From Prevotella sp. (GTDB lineage: Bacteria; Bacteroidota; Bacteroidia; Bacteroidales; Bacteroidaceae), in assembly GCA_017509155.1 (NCBI GenBank), contig JAFWQE010000174.1, positions 1 to 35,777 on the forward strand: DNA of 35,777 nt, given 5' to 3'. Under the pieces are notes generated by a model, which worked only from the letters and a program-made list of their open reading frames with translations, made no database searches and was not told the DNA's origin. This document shows positions 7,697-15,121 of the stretch, one piece after another. The translations under genes and the position numbers were made by a program. Positions within the stretch are counted from its first letter, which is position 1, and every line of letters starts with the position of its first letter.

Positions 7697-7951
7697 ATGG
7701 CAGAGAACTCCCAGACACAACCCAGCTACACCACGCTGCGCTCCATTGCCGACCGCAAAAGCCAGCTGCTGAAGGAAATCAGAAAGGACAGCGACCAGTT
7801 GACGAAACTACGACGCCAGCTCTTTGAAAAGCCAACTGCTCTGACTTCAAAGCGCAAAGGATCGAGAATGCAGGGGCTGATGACGACGGGCGCTGGCGTG
7901 CTCGACGGGTTGATTCTTGTGTGGAAACTGTACAGGAAGTTCAAGAAATAG
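7697..7951 (+). CDS. Small conserved-looking basic protein of unknown function
   Basis: 84 residues. The N-terminal half is a charged helix (IADRKSQLLKEIRKDSDQLTKLRRQLF), and the C-terminal ~25 residues contain a short hydrophobic stretch (LMTTGAGVLDGLILVWKLY) before a basic end KFKK, so it may be tethered to the membrane. I know no named family. Its position 40 nt behind the holin-like gene, with a terminator-like hairpin about 65 nt downstream, places it last in the ytxH-like operon. Confidence 0.6.
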   Translation: MAENSQTQPSYTTLRSIADRKSQLLKEIRKDSDQLTKLRRQLFEKPTALTSKRKGSRMQGLMTTGAGVLDGLILVWKLYRKFKK

Positions 7952-8016
7952 CTAACACCTCTTTTTATTATCGAGGCAATGAATGTCAGAATCAGACGGG
8001 GTCATTGCTGCAGAGG

Positions 8017-8054
8017 AAGACGCGGCAGAATGTTGTCCGCGTCTTATTGTTTTG
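8017..8054 (+). terminator. Probable terminator of the ytxH-like operon
   Basis: A 9-bp perfect stem (AAGACGCGG at 8017-8025 with CCGCGTCTT at 8037-8045, 11-nt loop) is followed by ATTGTTTTG. The T-tract is modest. Confidence 0.6.
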
Positions 8055-8065
8055 CCAGAGTATGA

Positions 8066-8090
8066 GGATTTAGCGAATCTGGCTAAATCC
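8066..8090 (-). terminator. Hairpin downstream of the MBL hydrolase gene
   Basis: GGATTTAGC (8066-8074) and GCTAAATCC (8082-8090) form a 9-bp perfect stem with a 7-nt loop, 8 bp beyond the minus-strand stop at 8098. There is no T-run on the minus strand, so factor-independent termination is uncertain. Confidence 0.4.
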
Positions 8091-8097
8091 CTATGGT

Positions 8098-8862
8098 TTA
8101 CAGGATGTCCACCTCTTGTCCGTCGAACGCCAGCTGAATGTCGGCGGGCAGCAGTCTGTTTACTTCTTCATGAAGCCCGATGTCGTGACACGAATGCACA
8201 AGCCAGGTCTGTCGTGCGCCCACCTTCCGTGCAAAGGCCACGGCATCGTCCACACTCTGGTGAGCGTGATGCTCGGGAGCAAAGCGCAGGGCATTCACCA
8301 CCAACGTGTCCACATCATGCAGCCAGACCATCTCCTCGTCGGCAATGCTCTTCATATCCGTAATGTAGGCCAGGTTTCCTATGCGATAGGCGGTGATGGG
8401 CAGACGGCCATGGAACACGATAAAGGGCACCACCTGTAGCTCATTCACCTGCATCGGCACATGGTGATCAATGGCGTGCAGGCGAATGGCAGGTGCCCCA
8501 GGGTAGCGATGCTCTGCAAAGCAATAGGGCACCGTGTGCATCAGCCCGCGTGAAGTGTCGCGGTCAGCATAGACATTGACCTCGCCAAACTGGCAGAAAG
8601 GGCGCAAATCGTCGATGCCGCCCGCATGGTCATAGTGAATATGAGTGAGCAATACGGCATCGATTCTGCGGAAGGGCTGCGGTAGCATCTGCATGCGGAA
8701 GTCGGGCCCCGCGTCGATGACAATGCGCGTCTGCTCTGTCTCAATCATGGCCGAGCAGCGCATGCGCCTGTCGTGAGGGTCACTGCTGGTGCACACCTTG
8801 CAGTGGCAGCCGATGGTGGGAACGCCCACCGAGGTGCCTGTTCCGAGGAATGTGAGTTTCAT
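8098..8862 (-). CDS. PhnP-like metallo-beta-lactamase-fold hydrolase
   Basis: 254 residues. The metal-binding signature HIHYDH is at ~74-79. Downstream His/Asp residues are present (VPFIVFHGRLPI, YITDMKSI, LVHSCHDIG). Near the N-terminus, GCHCKVCTSSDPHDRRMRCS (~18-37) supplies Cys/His residues corresponding to the structural zinc site of PhnP-type phosphodiesterases. PhnP hydrolyses cyclic ribose phosphates, but no phn genes are here, so the substrate is unknown; homologues in Bacteroidetes are usually annotated only as MBL-fold hydrolases. It is separated from murB by 49 bp. The minus-strand motif TACCTTTG (8881-8888, 19 nt before the ATG) may give it its own promoter. Confidence 0.85.
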   Translation of the reverse strand: MKLTFLGTGTSVGVPTIGCHCKVCTSSDPHDRRMRCSAMIETEQTRIVIDAGPDFRMQMLPQPFRRIDAVLLTHIHYDHAGGIDDLRPFCQFGEVNVYADRDTSRGLMHTVPYCFAEHRYPGAPAIRLHAIDHHVPMQVNELQVVPFIVFHGRLPITAYRIGNLAYITDMKSIADEEMVWLHDVDTLVVNALRFAPEHHAHQSVDDAVAFARKVGARQTWLVHSCHDIGLHEEVNRLLPADIQLAFDGQEVDIL

Positions 8863-8911
8863 GTCTTATTGGTTCATTGTCGTACCTTTGCGGCATGCGA
8901 AGCCCATCGGG

Positions 8912-9940
8912 CTAAATGATGTTGACCTCTGGATGGATATCGATGCCGAATTTCTGGTACACATCGCGGCGTATGGCATTGCAGAGCGCCACCACCTCCT
9001 GTCCGGTGGCGCCACCACGGTTGACAAGTACGAGGGCCTGTTTGTCGTGCACTCCTGCGCGTCCGAGCGAACGGCCTTTCCATCCACACTGGTCTATCAT
9101 CCATCCAGCGGGGATTTTCTCGTGACTCTCATCTATATAATAATGTGGCATGTCTGGATACTGCGCCTGTATATGCTCAAACACACTGCGCTCCACAACA
9201 GGGTTCATGAAGAAACTACCAGCATTGCCCTGCACTTTCGGGTCGGGCAGTTTGGCGTTTCTGATGTCGATGATGACCTGCCGAAGCTGTGCGGCCGTTG
9301 GAAGACTGATGTTGCGGCGCTGCAGTTCGGCACGAATGTTGCCGTAGTCCAGCTGTGGCTCGAAGCGGTCATGCAGCCTGAACACCACATAAAGGATAAG
9401 AAAGCGGTTCTTCCATTCATTCTTGAAACGACTCTGTCGGTAGGCGTAGGCACATTCCTGGTTCGTTATGGTGCGCAGCTCGCCGGTCTGGATGTCGATG
9501 GCCTCCACCCTGTCGATGATGTCCTTGGCCTCCACGCCATAGGCACCGATGTTCTGCACTGCGCAGGCTCCCACATCGCCCGGAATGAGCGAAAGGTTTT
9601 CAGCTCCGTGCAGTCCGCGCTCCACACACGTTTCCACAAACTGGTCCCAGTTCTCACCGCACCCCACACGCACCAAGGTGTCGTCCGCTTCGTCGGCATC
9701 AACGATCTCAAAGCCCTTGATGGCAGGATGCACCACGACGCCGTCATAGTCCTTGGTCAGCAGAAGGTTGCTTCCGCCACCCACAATCAGGAAACTGCCG
9801 TCGGCAGTACGCAGGATGTCTGCCACCCGACGGGCCTCCTCGACATCATGAAACTCAAGATATCGGCGGCATCGGGCGTCGATGCCGAACGTGTTGTGTG
9901 CCTTCAGGCTGTAGTCTCTCTTGTCTGTCACCATCGTCAT
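8912..9940 (-). CDS. murB: UDP-N-acetylmuramate dehydrogenase (UDP-N-acetylenolpyruvoylglucosamine reductase)
   Basis: Catalyses the NADPH-dependent reduction that forms UDP-N-acetylmuramate, the second committed step of peptidoglycan synthesis, in the cytoplasm. The FAD-binding region includes LIVGGGSNLLL (~51-61) and SLIPGDVGACAVQNIGAYGVE (~117-137). Catalytic Ser242 is in GNAGSFFMNP, and the conserved Glu338 is in HPEVNII at the C-terminus. The tyrosine-containing loop YAYRQSRFK (~165-173) marks the long (E. coli, type I) class. Length is 342 residues, typical. The ATG directly follows the stop codon of the upstream DUF4348 gene (TAGATG), so the two are translationally adjacent. Confidence 0.96.
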   Translation of the reverse strand: MTMVTDKRDYSLKAHNTFGIDARCRRYLEFHDVEEARRVADILRTADGSFLIVGGGSNLLLTKDYDGVVVHPAIKGFEIVDADEADDTLVRVGCGENWDQFVETCVERGLHGAENLSLIPGDVGACAVQNIGAYGVEAKDIIDRVEAIDIQTGELRTITNQECAYAYRQSRFKNEWKNRFLILYVVFRLHDRFEPQLDYGNIRAELQRRNISLPTAAQLRQVIIDIRNAKLPDPKVQGNAGSFFMNPVVERSVFEHIQAQYPDMPHYYIDESHEKIPAGWMIDQCGWKGRSLGRAGVHDKQALVLVNRGGATGQEVVALCNAIRRDVYQKFGIDIHPEVNII

Positions 9941-10792
9941 CTACACCTTCAGTCCAACCAGTTTCCACTCTCCGTCCACGCGCTGGAAGTTCATTTCCAT
10001 CTCCTGTCCGTTGGCAATGCCGCGCAAGAGGAACACCTTTCGGTTGCTCTCCTGGTATTTCTGTCCGTAGACAATGTTGAAGAGCACGCCCTGAGGTAGT
10101 TCGCCAGGAGTGAAATAGGGCCAGTCGTCGGGTGTTATCTGCGTCTGTATGTCGTGCGAATCGTCTTCAGGATCGGGCCCCGAGAAACTCATCTGCTCAG
10201 CGAGACTCTCAGCCTGGAACGTGGAGTCGGCAGCAAACTTCTCATAGAACTGCAGGAACGATGCGTTCTGGTTTTCCACCACGGCACCGTTTTCCACCGA
10301 TGTGAGCATCCATTGTCCCTCAATACGGTCGAAGTTGAATTTCCTCACAGCCTGCTGCTCCAAGAAGATCTTTTCCACGACGACATGGTTGACGCTGGTG
10401 TCTTTCGACAGCTGCAGCTGTTTTCTACTGTCAAGGATGAGCGTGTAGAAGCCTTGTGGCATATAGAGCTGCTCCATGTGCCACTGGCCTGGCTGCAGCT
10501 GTTTCACCCGCTTCCCGTTGATTTCGCGCAGCGGCCACTGAATGCGCCCCAGCTGGTGCTGACGGTTGTGACAGAACAGATAGATGAAGTCGTCGAACAA
10601 TTCGTCGGCGGCCTTAGGAATAGGTTGCTCGGAGATGATCTCTGCTACGGTGTCCACCTCCAGTGTGTCAGCCAAGCTGTCCACGGTCATTGTGTCGGTT
10701 TCAGCTGCAGCGGGTTTCTTCTCTGTACACGCCGTTTCGGCCATCAGCATGGCCAGGCAGACGACGAACACTACATAAACGCCTTTTCTCAT
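9941..10792 (-). CDS. DUF4348-type lipoprotein
   Basis: 283 residues. A signal peptide ends at AETAC with a basic, low-complexity stretch after it, so lipidation at the Cys is likely although the lipobox is not ideal (Glu at -3). A Thr/Asp-rich linker follows. Residues from ~62 on (ADELFDDFIYLFCHNRQHQLGRIQWPL) match the start of the Bacteroidales DUF4348 family as I know it, with a repeated second half (SFLQFYEKFAADSTFQAESLAEQMSF). Function is unknown. It is co-directional and directly adjacent to murB, suggesting an envelope link, but that is inference. Confidence 0.7.
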   Translation of the reverse strand: MRKGVYVVFVVCLAMLMAETACTEKKPAAAETDTMTVDSLADTLEVDTVAEIISEQPIPKAADELFDDFIYLFCHNRQHQLGRIQWPLREINGKRVKQLQPGQWHMEQLYMPQGFYTLILDSRKQLQLSKDTSVNHVVVEKIFLEQQAVRKFNFDRIEGQWMLTSVENGAVVENQNASFLQFYEKFAADSTFQAESLAEQMSFSGPDPEDDSHDIQTQITPDDWPYFTPGELPQGVLFNIVYGQKYQESNRKVFLLRGIANGQEMEMNFQRVDGEWKLVGLKV

Positions 10793-10842
10793 ACTAAACT
10801 ACTTGTGAAAACTTCGTTCAAGCAATACTCTCAAATTGCACG

Positions 10843-10850
10843 CAAAGGTA
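10843..10850 (-). promoter_or_regulatory. -7 element for the DUF4348-murB transcript
   Basis: Minus strand reads TACCTTTG, a perfect TAnnTTTG, about 50 nt upstream of the lipoprotein ATG. Confidence 0.6.
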
Positions 10851-10995
10851 GTGTTTTTTTTTTGAACTACAAGCATAAAAGACGGAAAAACTTTCATGGC
10901 GAGGGAAATAAGCGTCTGTTTATGCGTTCCAGCTTTTGCAAAGCATGCCCTGGTTTTCGCACTTTTAGCCTCTGTCATTTCATTTTTTCGCGCCA

Positions 10996-11030
10996 TTTGT
11001 TTGCCAGTATAGATATTTTTTGTACATTTG
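10996..11030 (+). promoter_or_regulatory. Promoter of the SpmAB-fusion gene
   Basis: Two overlapping TTTG copies (10996-10999 and 11000-11003) lie 19-23 nt before TACATTTG (11023-11030), with the start codon 27 nt downstream. This is among the best consensus promoters in the window. Confidence 0.7.
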
Positions 11031-11057
11031 CAGGACTAAAAGAATCAGAACGAAGAA

Positions 11058-12290
11058 ATGGCTCTCAACTATATATGGATCGGCCTGTTTGTCATCGGTG
11101 CCCTGGTGGGTGTGGTGCGCCTTGTCTTCATGGGCGATGCCGAGGCTCTGCCAGAAATGATGGACTCGACGTTTGAAATGTCGAAAATGGGCTTCGAGAT
11201 GACCCTCGGCCTCACCGGAACGCTCACCCTGTGGATGGGCATCCTGAAGATTGGCGAGGACAGCGGACTGGTAAACCGGCTGGCCCGTGCGCTCACGCCG
11301 GTGCTCACCAAGCTGTTTCCCGAAATTCCCAAGGGGCATCCGGCCCTCGGAAGCATTTTCATGAACATCTCAGCCAACATGCTTGGCCTCGACAATGCGG
11401 CCACGCCGGTGGGTCTGAAGGCCATGCAGGAACTGCAGACGCTGAACCCTAAGAAGGACACGGCTACCAATGCCATGATCATGTTCCTTGTGCTCAACAC
11501 CTCGGGACTGACCATCATCCCCGTCTCCATTATGGCCTATCGTGCCAAGGCGGGCTCTGCCGACCCTACCGACGTGTTTATTCCGCTGTTGCTCACCACG
11601 CTTTGCTCCACCCTGGTCGGTCTGCTGGTGGTGAGTCTCTACCAGCGCATCAACCTTTTTAAACGGGCCTTCTTGGTCATGTTTGCCGTTGTGGCGGCCC
11701 TGGTCGGTGCGTTGTTCTGGGCCATGAGCGGCATGGACAACACACACGTGCAGTCGTTCTGCCGTCTGCTCACGAGCTGTCTCATCATCGGAGCCATCAT
11801 CACGTTCATCGTGTCGGGCTGGCGAAAGAAGCTCAATGTGTACGACTCTTTCATCCAGGGTGCCAAAGGGGGCTTCGATGTGGCCATCAGTCTCATCCCC
11901 TACTGCGTGGCCATCCTTGCCGCCATTGGCGTGTTCAAGGCCTCCGGAGCGCTCGGTCTCATTCAGGACGGACTGACCTACGTGGTGGAAGCCTGCGGAA
12001 TGAACTCAGACTTCGTGGCTGCCGTGCCCGTGGCACTGATGAAACCGCTCAACGGATCGGGTGCCCGAGGCATGATGCTCGAATGCATGGCCACCTACGG
12101 ACCCGACTCTTTCGTGGGCCATCTCGCCGGCGTGCTCCAGGGATGCACCGACACCACGTTCTACATCCTGGCCATCTACTTCGGCAGTGTGGGCGTGAAG
12201 CGCTATCGCTATGCCGTCACCTGCGGACTGATGGCCGACTTTGCCGGCATGATTGCGGCAGTGCTCTTCAGCTATTATTTCTGGGGATAA
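11058..12290 (+). CDS. Fused SpmA-SpmB nucleoside-recognition (Gate) membrane protein
   Basis: A 410-residue polytopic membrane protein. The N-terminal half (~1-200) corresponds to SpmA (TLGLTGTLTLWMGILKIGEDSG, then MNISANMLGLDNAATPVGLKAM) and the C-terminal half (~215-410) to SpmB (FIQGAKGGFDVAISLIPYCVAILAAIG, then MKPLNGSGARGMMLE). In Bacillus the two are separate spore-maturation proteins; in non-sporulating Bacteroidetes the fusion is common and its substrate is unknown. Both halves keep the Gly/Asn-rich Gate-domain motifs, so it is probably a functional transporter. It has its own promoter and is followed 27 nt later by an L,D-transpeptidase gene, linking it loosely to the cell-wall cluster. 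Confidence 0.88.
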   Translation: MALNYIWIGLFVIGALVGVVRLVFMGDAEALPEMMDSTFEMSKMGFEMTLGLTGTLTLWMGILKIGEDSGLVNRLARALTPVLTKLFPEIPKGHPALGSIFMNISANMLGLDNAATPVGLKAMQELQTLNPKKDTATNAMIMFLVLNTSGLTIIPVSIMAYRAKAGSADPTDVFIPLLLTTLCSTLVGLLVVSLYQRINLFKRAFLVMFAVVAALVGALFWAMSGMDNTHVQSFCRLLTSCLIIGAIITFIVSGWRKKLNVYDSFIQGAKGGFDVAISLIPYCVAILAAIGVFKASGALGLIQDGLTYVVEACGMNSDFVAAVPVALMKPLNGSGARGMMLECMATYGPDSFVGHLAGVLQGCTDTTFYILAIYFGSVGVKRYRYAVTCGLMADFAGMIAAVLFSYYFWG

Positions 12291-12317
12291 AACCACAACC
12301 ATCAAGAACCCTACGAC

Positions 12318-13307
12318 ATGAAGAAAAGAAACATCATCCTCGTCCTGGTCTTTGCCCTGCTCATGCTTGGAAGCTGCAAGGAAGGAAAAGACAACGGCGC
12401 ACAGGCAGAAGCCGACCCCATTGCCGAGGCCATGGCCGCTGACTCGGTAGACATTCCCATGCGGCAGGTCACCGTGGGACAGAAAACCTACAACGTGGCA
12501 GACATCGACGACTCGGCCCGTGTCTATAAGGACAACGTGGACCGCAGCCACTGCTTCATTGTCATATCGAAAAAGGAATACCGGCTCTACGTATATGAGG
12601 TGGCGGCCGACCAGAAAGACACGACGCTGGCGGCTCATTTCCCCGTGTGCTACGCCAAATATCCTGAGGCAAAGACCCAGAGCGGCGACATGCGCACGCC
12701 GGAAAGCTCCATGCAGGAGCCATTCACCATCAAGCAGATTCAGGACGCCAGCGACTGGCATCACGACTTTGGCGACGGCCGGGGCTCCATCAAGTCCTAC
12801 GGCAACTGGTTCCTCCGTCTTGACACACCTGGATTCACGGGTGTCGGCATTCACGGAAGTACCAACAACGAAGCCAGCGTTCCAGGACGCGACAGCGAGG
12901 GTTGTATCCGCCTGCGCGATGCCGACCTCATCGTCCTCCACGACCGTTTCGCCCAGGAAGGGCAGAAGGTGGTCATCAAGGGCATTAAGCAAGGCAAGCT
13001 GCCTTTCGAGCTGAAAGCCGAACAAGCATTGGCAGAACGTTACAAGGCTCCCAAGGCTGGTTACAAAGCCCCAGCCACAGCTGAGCCACAGGAAGAGACA
13101 GGCCCTGCCATTCCAGAAAATGACGGCAGTGCCGACATCGCCCCAACGTCCCCACTCCCCTCTGCCAGTTCCCCTGACAAACAGGCCGAAACGGCCAAGG
13201 GCGGCGTCAATCCAAGTCTGGGAGCTCGTCCCTCGGACAAGGAACTGGAGAAGCTGAAGCAAAAGGGAGGCATCAAGCCCAGCAAAGAACAACCGAAAAA
13301 GAAATAA
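12318..13307 (+). CDS. L,D-transpeptidase (YkuD) lipoprotein, paralogue 1
   Basis: 329 residues. Lipobox MLGSC gives a lipidated Cys20. The YkuD catalytic domain spans ~77-215, with H179 in GIHGST and the nucleophile C196 in SEGCIRLRD, the expected HxG(x14-16)SxGC(I)R pattern. Such enzymes form 3-3 cross-links in peptidoglycan or attach proteins to it. A C-terminal ~110-residue tail is Pro/Ala/Lys-rich and presumably unfolded. A paralogue with a nearly identical catalytic core lies about 0.8 kb downstream (14100-14951), with a double-SH3 protein gene in between. It lies 27 nt behind the SpmAB gene and is probably co-transcribed with it. Confidence 0.88.
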   Translation: MKKRNIILVLVFALLMLGSCKEGKDNGAQAEADPIAEAMAADSVDIPMRQVTVGQKTYNVADIDDSARVYKDNVDRSHCFIVISKKEYRLYVYEVAADQKDTTLAAHFPVCYAKYPEAKTQSGDMRTPESSMQEPFTIKQIQDASDWHHDFGDGRGSIKSYGNWFLRLDTPGFTGVGIHGSTNNEASVPGRDSEGCIRLRDADLIVLHDRFAQEGQKVVIKGIKQGKLPFELKAEQALAERYKAPKAGYKAPATAEPQEETGPAIPENDGSADIAPTSPLPSASSPDKQAETAKGGVNPSLGARPSDKELEKLKQKGGIKPSKEQPKKK

Positions 13308-13345
13308 TTACCACATTTTATTTTAACCATAAAAACTTACGGATT

Positions 13346-13915
13346 ATGAAAAAGATCATGAAATCTCTCGCCGTAGTGTTTGCCCTGTGCACACTGTCGG
13401 CCATGCCCGCTCAGGCCAAGTCGCCCGAGATGAGCCAGAACACTGAACTGCAGCAGCAGCGCTATGTCGTGGTGAATGGCGTGAACGTGCGCCTGCGCTT
13501 TGAGCCCAACCTGAACTCAAGCTACCTGCACTACGACAACGGAACGCCCCGCTACGCCCCCAAAGGCACCAAACTGAAATATCTGGGCCAGAAGGGCGAC
13601 TTCTACTATGTGGAATATGCCGGCTACAAGGTGTACATCTCAAAGCAGTACTCCTACCTCTCTGGCAGTTCGACTTCATCTGCAGCTACAAGCAGCACCG
13701 GCAAGTACTATGTGGTTGTGAACGGAACGAACGTGCGTCTGCGCACCGGACCATCGACCAACTACCCCTACTTCACCTGGAACGACGGATCACCCTGCTA
13801 CCTTCCCAAGGGTTCATATCTGAACTACGTGGGACAGGCCGGCGACTTCTACAAGTGCACCTACCAGGGCCACACCGTCTACATCTCAAAGAAATTCTCT
13901 TACATCACAAAGTAA
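13346..13915 (+). CDS. Secreted protein with two bacterial SH3 domains
   Basis: 189 residues. A Sec signal peptide (LAVVFALCTLSAMPAQAK) is cleaved near AQA-K. Two SH3-like repeats follow: residues ~40-105 (YVVVNGVNVRLRFEPNLNSSY to YKVYISKQYSYL) and ~125-189 (YYVVVNGTNVRLRTGPSTNYPY to HTVYISKKFSYI), joined by a Ser/Thr linker. The VNVRLRxGP core is the typical SH3b cell-wall-binding signature. With L,D-transpeptidase genes on both sides, a role in binding peptidoglycan or guiding those enzymes is a reasonable inference. The two domains are close copies of each other, indicating internal duplication. Confidence 0.85.
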   Translation: MKKIMKSLAVVFALCTLSAMPAQAKSPEMSQNTELQQQRYVVVNGVNVRLRFEPNLNSSYLHYDNGTPRYAPKGTKLKYLGQKGDFYYVEYAGYKVYISKQYSYLSGSSTSSAATSSTGKYYVVVNGTNVRLRTGPSTNYPYFTWNDGSPCYLPKGSYLNYVGQAGDFYKCTYQGHTVYISKKFSYITK

Positions 13916-13945
13916 AGAATCAGTAATCAAATATTGGATATAGTG

Positions 13946-14059
13946 GAGTTCAGAAGTTCAGGAGTTACAGGAGTTTCAGACGATAGTTTTATTAGCTTCA
14001 TTAAAGAATTTAGCGCTAAAAGTATCGTCTAAAACCTAAACTTCTGAATTGCTGAACTC
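13946..14059. repeat. Inverted repeat with TATCGTCT cores and 8-bp repeats
   Basis: Left arm 13946-13985 is made of degenerate 8-bp units (GAGTTCAG, AAGTTCAG and similar) ending in AGACGATA. Right arm 14023-14059 starts with TATCGTCT and continues through AACTTCTGAA to GAACTC. The 37-nt spacer is AT-rich. It lies between the SH3 protein and the second L,D-transpeptidase and would form a long imperfect hairpin. Same architecture as 19941-20056 and related to 26490-26790. Confidence 0.7.
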
Positions 14060-14099
14060 ACGAAAATAGAGTTCAGTATCTAACACCCATTAACAACGA

Positions 14100-14951
14100 A
14101 TGAACAAAAAAAGAATCTGGTCGGCAGCAATAGTCATGCTCGCAGCTGTAGGCCTGCAGGCCCACACGATGAGTCTGGGCATCAGCAAAGAGGAAGCGCT
14201 GGCCACCACTCCTGTCATGGCCCCCGTGGAAGAAGTGTTTGATGTACTGCCCGAGGAGGTAACCGATGGTCAGAAAAGCGGTGAACCCGTGCAGCCAGGA
14301 ACCGCTACCATGCGTCGGGTACGGATGGGCAAGAAGGTTTTCGACGTGGCCGATCAGACCGACAACCGCCGCGTCTACCGCGAGCAGGTGAAGCGCGAGA
14401 ACTGCTTTATCGTCATCTCCAAGCAGGAATTCCGACTCTATGTCTACGAGAAGGTGGGCAAAGACACGTTGCTCGTGGCCCACTATCCCGTCTGTCTGTC
14501 CAAGGTGAAGGGCAACAAGCAGCGCGTAGGCGACATGAAGACACCGGAATGCACACCAAAGAACCCGTTCCGCATCAGTCAGATACAGCCCGCTTCGTCG
14601 TGGAAACACGACTTCAAGGACGGACGAGGAAACATTCCTTCCTACGGCGCATGGTTCCTCCGTCTGGTCACACCTGGCCATTCTGGCATCGGAATCCACG
14701 GAAGCACAAGCAACGAGTCGAGCGTTCCCGGACGCGACAGTGAGGGATGCATCCGTCTTCGCGACGACGACATCAAGCACCTGAAAGAAAACTACGCCCG
14801 CGTGGGGACGCCTGTCATCATCAAGAGCGACGCCAAAGGCCCCAACTGCGGACCGTATGCCTTCGAGGAGAAAGCATGGAAAGCCGCCAAGGACTTCCAG
14901 CTGCCCACCAGGGGCTACACGCTTCTCAAAGGTGCCACCTTCGAGAAATAG
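14100..14951 (+). CDS. L,D-transpeptidase (YkuD), paralogue 2
   Basis: 283 residues. The N-terminus is a signal peptide (IWSAAIVMLAAVGLQAHT) without a lipobox, so unlike paralogue 1 it is probably released to the periplasm. The catalytic domain (~100-240) carries H200 in GIHGST and C217 in SEGCIRLRD. The segment VADQTDNRRVYREQV to WFLRLVTP matches paralogue 1 nearly block by block, so the pair arose by duplication. The long Pro/Lys tail of paralogue 1 is absent. It is followed 25 nt downstream by a clear terminator, closing the cell-wall cluster. Confidence 0.88.
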   Translation: MNKKRIWSAAIVMLAAVGLQAHTMSLGISKEEALATTPVMAPVEEVFDVLPEEVTDGQKSGEPVQPGTATMRRVRMGKKVFDVADQTDNRRVYREQVKRENCFIVISKQEFRLYVYEKVGKDTLLVAHYPVCLSKVKGNKQRVGDMKTPECTPKNPFRISQIQPASSWKHDFKDGRGNIPSYGAWFLRLVTPGHSGIGIHGSTSNESSVPGRDSEGCIRLRDDDIKHLKENYARVGTPVIIKSDAKGPNCGPYAFEEKAWKAAKDFQLPTRGYTLLKGATFEK

Positions 14952-14976
14952 GCAGCAGTCCAACAACACCAAAAGA

Positions 14977-15006
14977 CCCCTGTGCAGTCCTTGCGCAGGG
15001 GCTTTT
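14977..15006 (+). terminator. Rho-independent terminator after the L,D-transpeptidase gene
   Basis: CCCCTGTGC (14977-14985) pairs with GCGCAGGGG (14993-15001) with one G-T wobble, loop of 7 nt, followed by CTTTTT. Confidence 0.85.
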
Positions 15007-15082
15007 TCGTTTTCTGAGCCAACAAAAACCAACTTTTCCGAGAAAAACCATCCAATCTTTCACCTTTTCGGAAAATTATAAC

Positions 15083-15090
15083 TAACTTTG
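15083..15090 (+). promoter_or_regulatory. -7 element of pheS
   Basis: TAACTTTG, 31 nt upstream of the pheS ATG, directly after the preceding terminator. No obvious leader peptide or T-box was found in the short leader. Confidence 0.6.
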
Positions 15091-15121
15091 CACCCCAAAA
15101 GCATGAGCAAACATTTAGAAT

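Noticed and set aside
8789..10099. Long plus-strand frame opposite murB
   Set aside because: It is antisense to a complete murB with all motifs; the open frame follows from GC-rich codon use. The same applies to long antisense frames at 12006-13292, 16432-17703, 19985-21283, 24012-25070 and 32892-33923.
13946..14059. Invertible promoter (phase switch)
   Set aside because: The segment between arms is only 37 nt and contains no TAnnTTTG motif; known Bacteroidales switches invert longer segments with a promoter.
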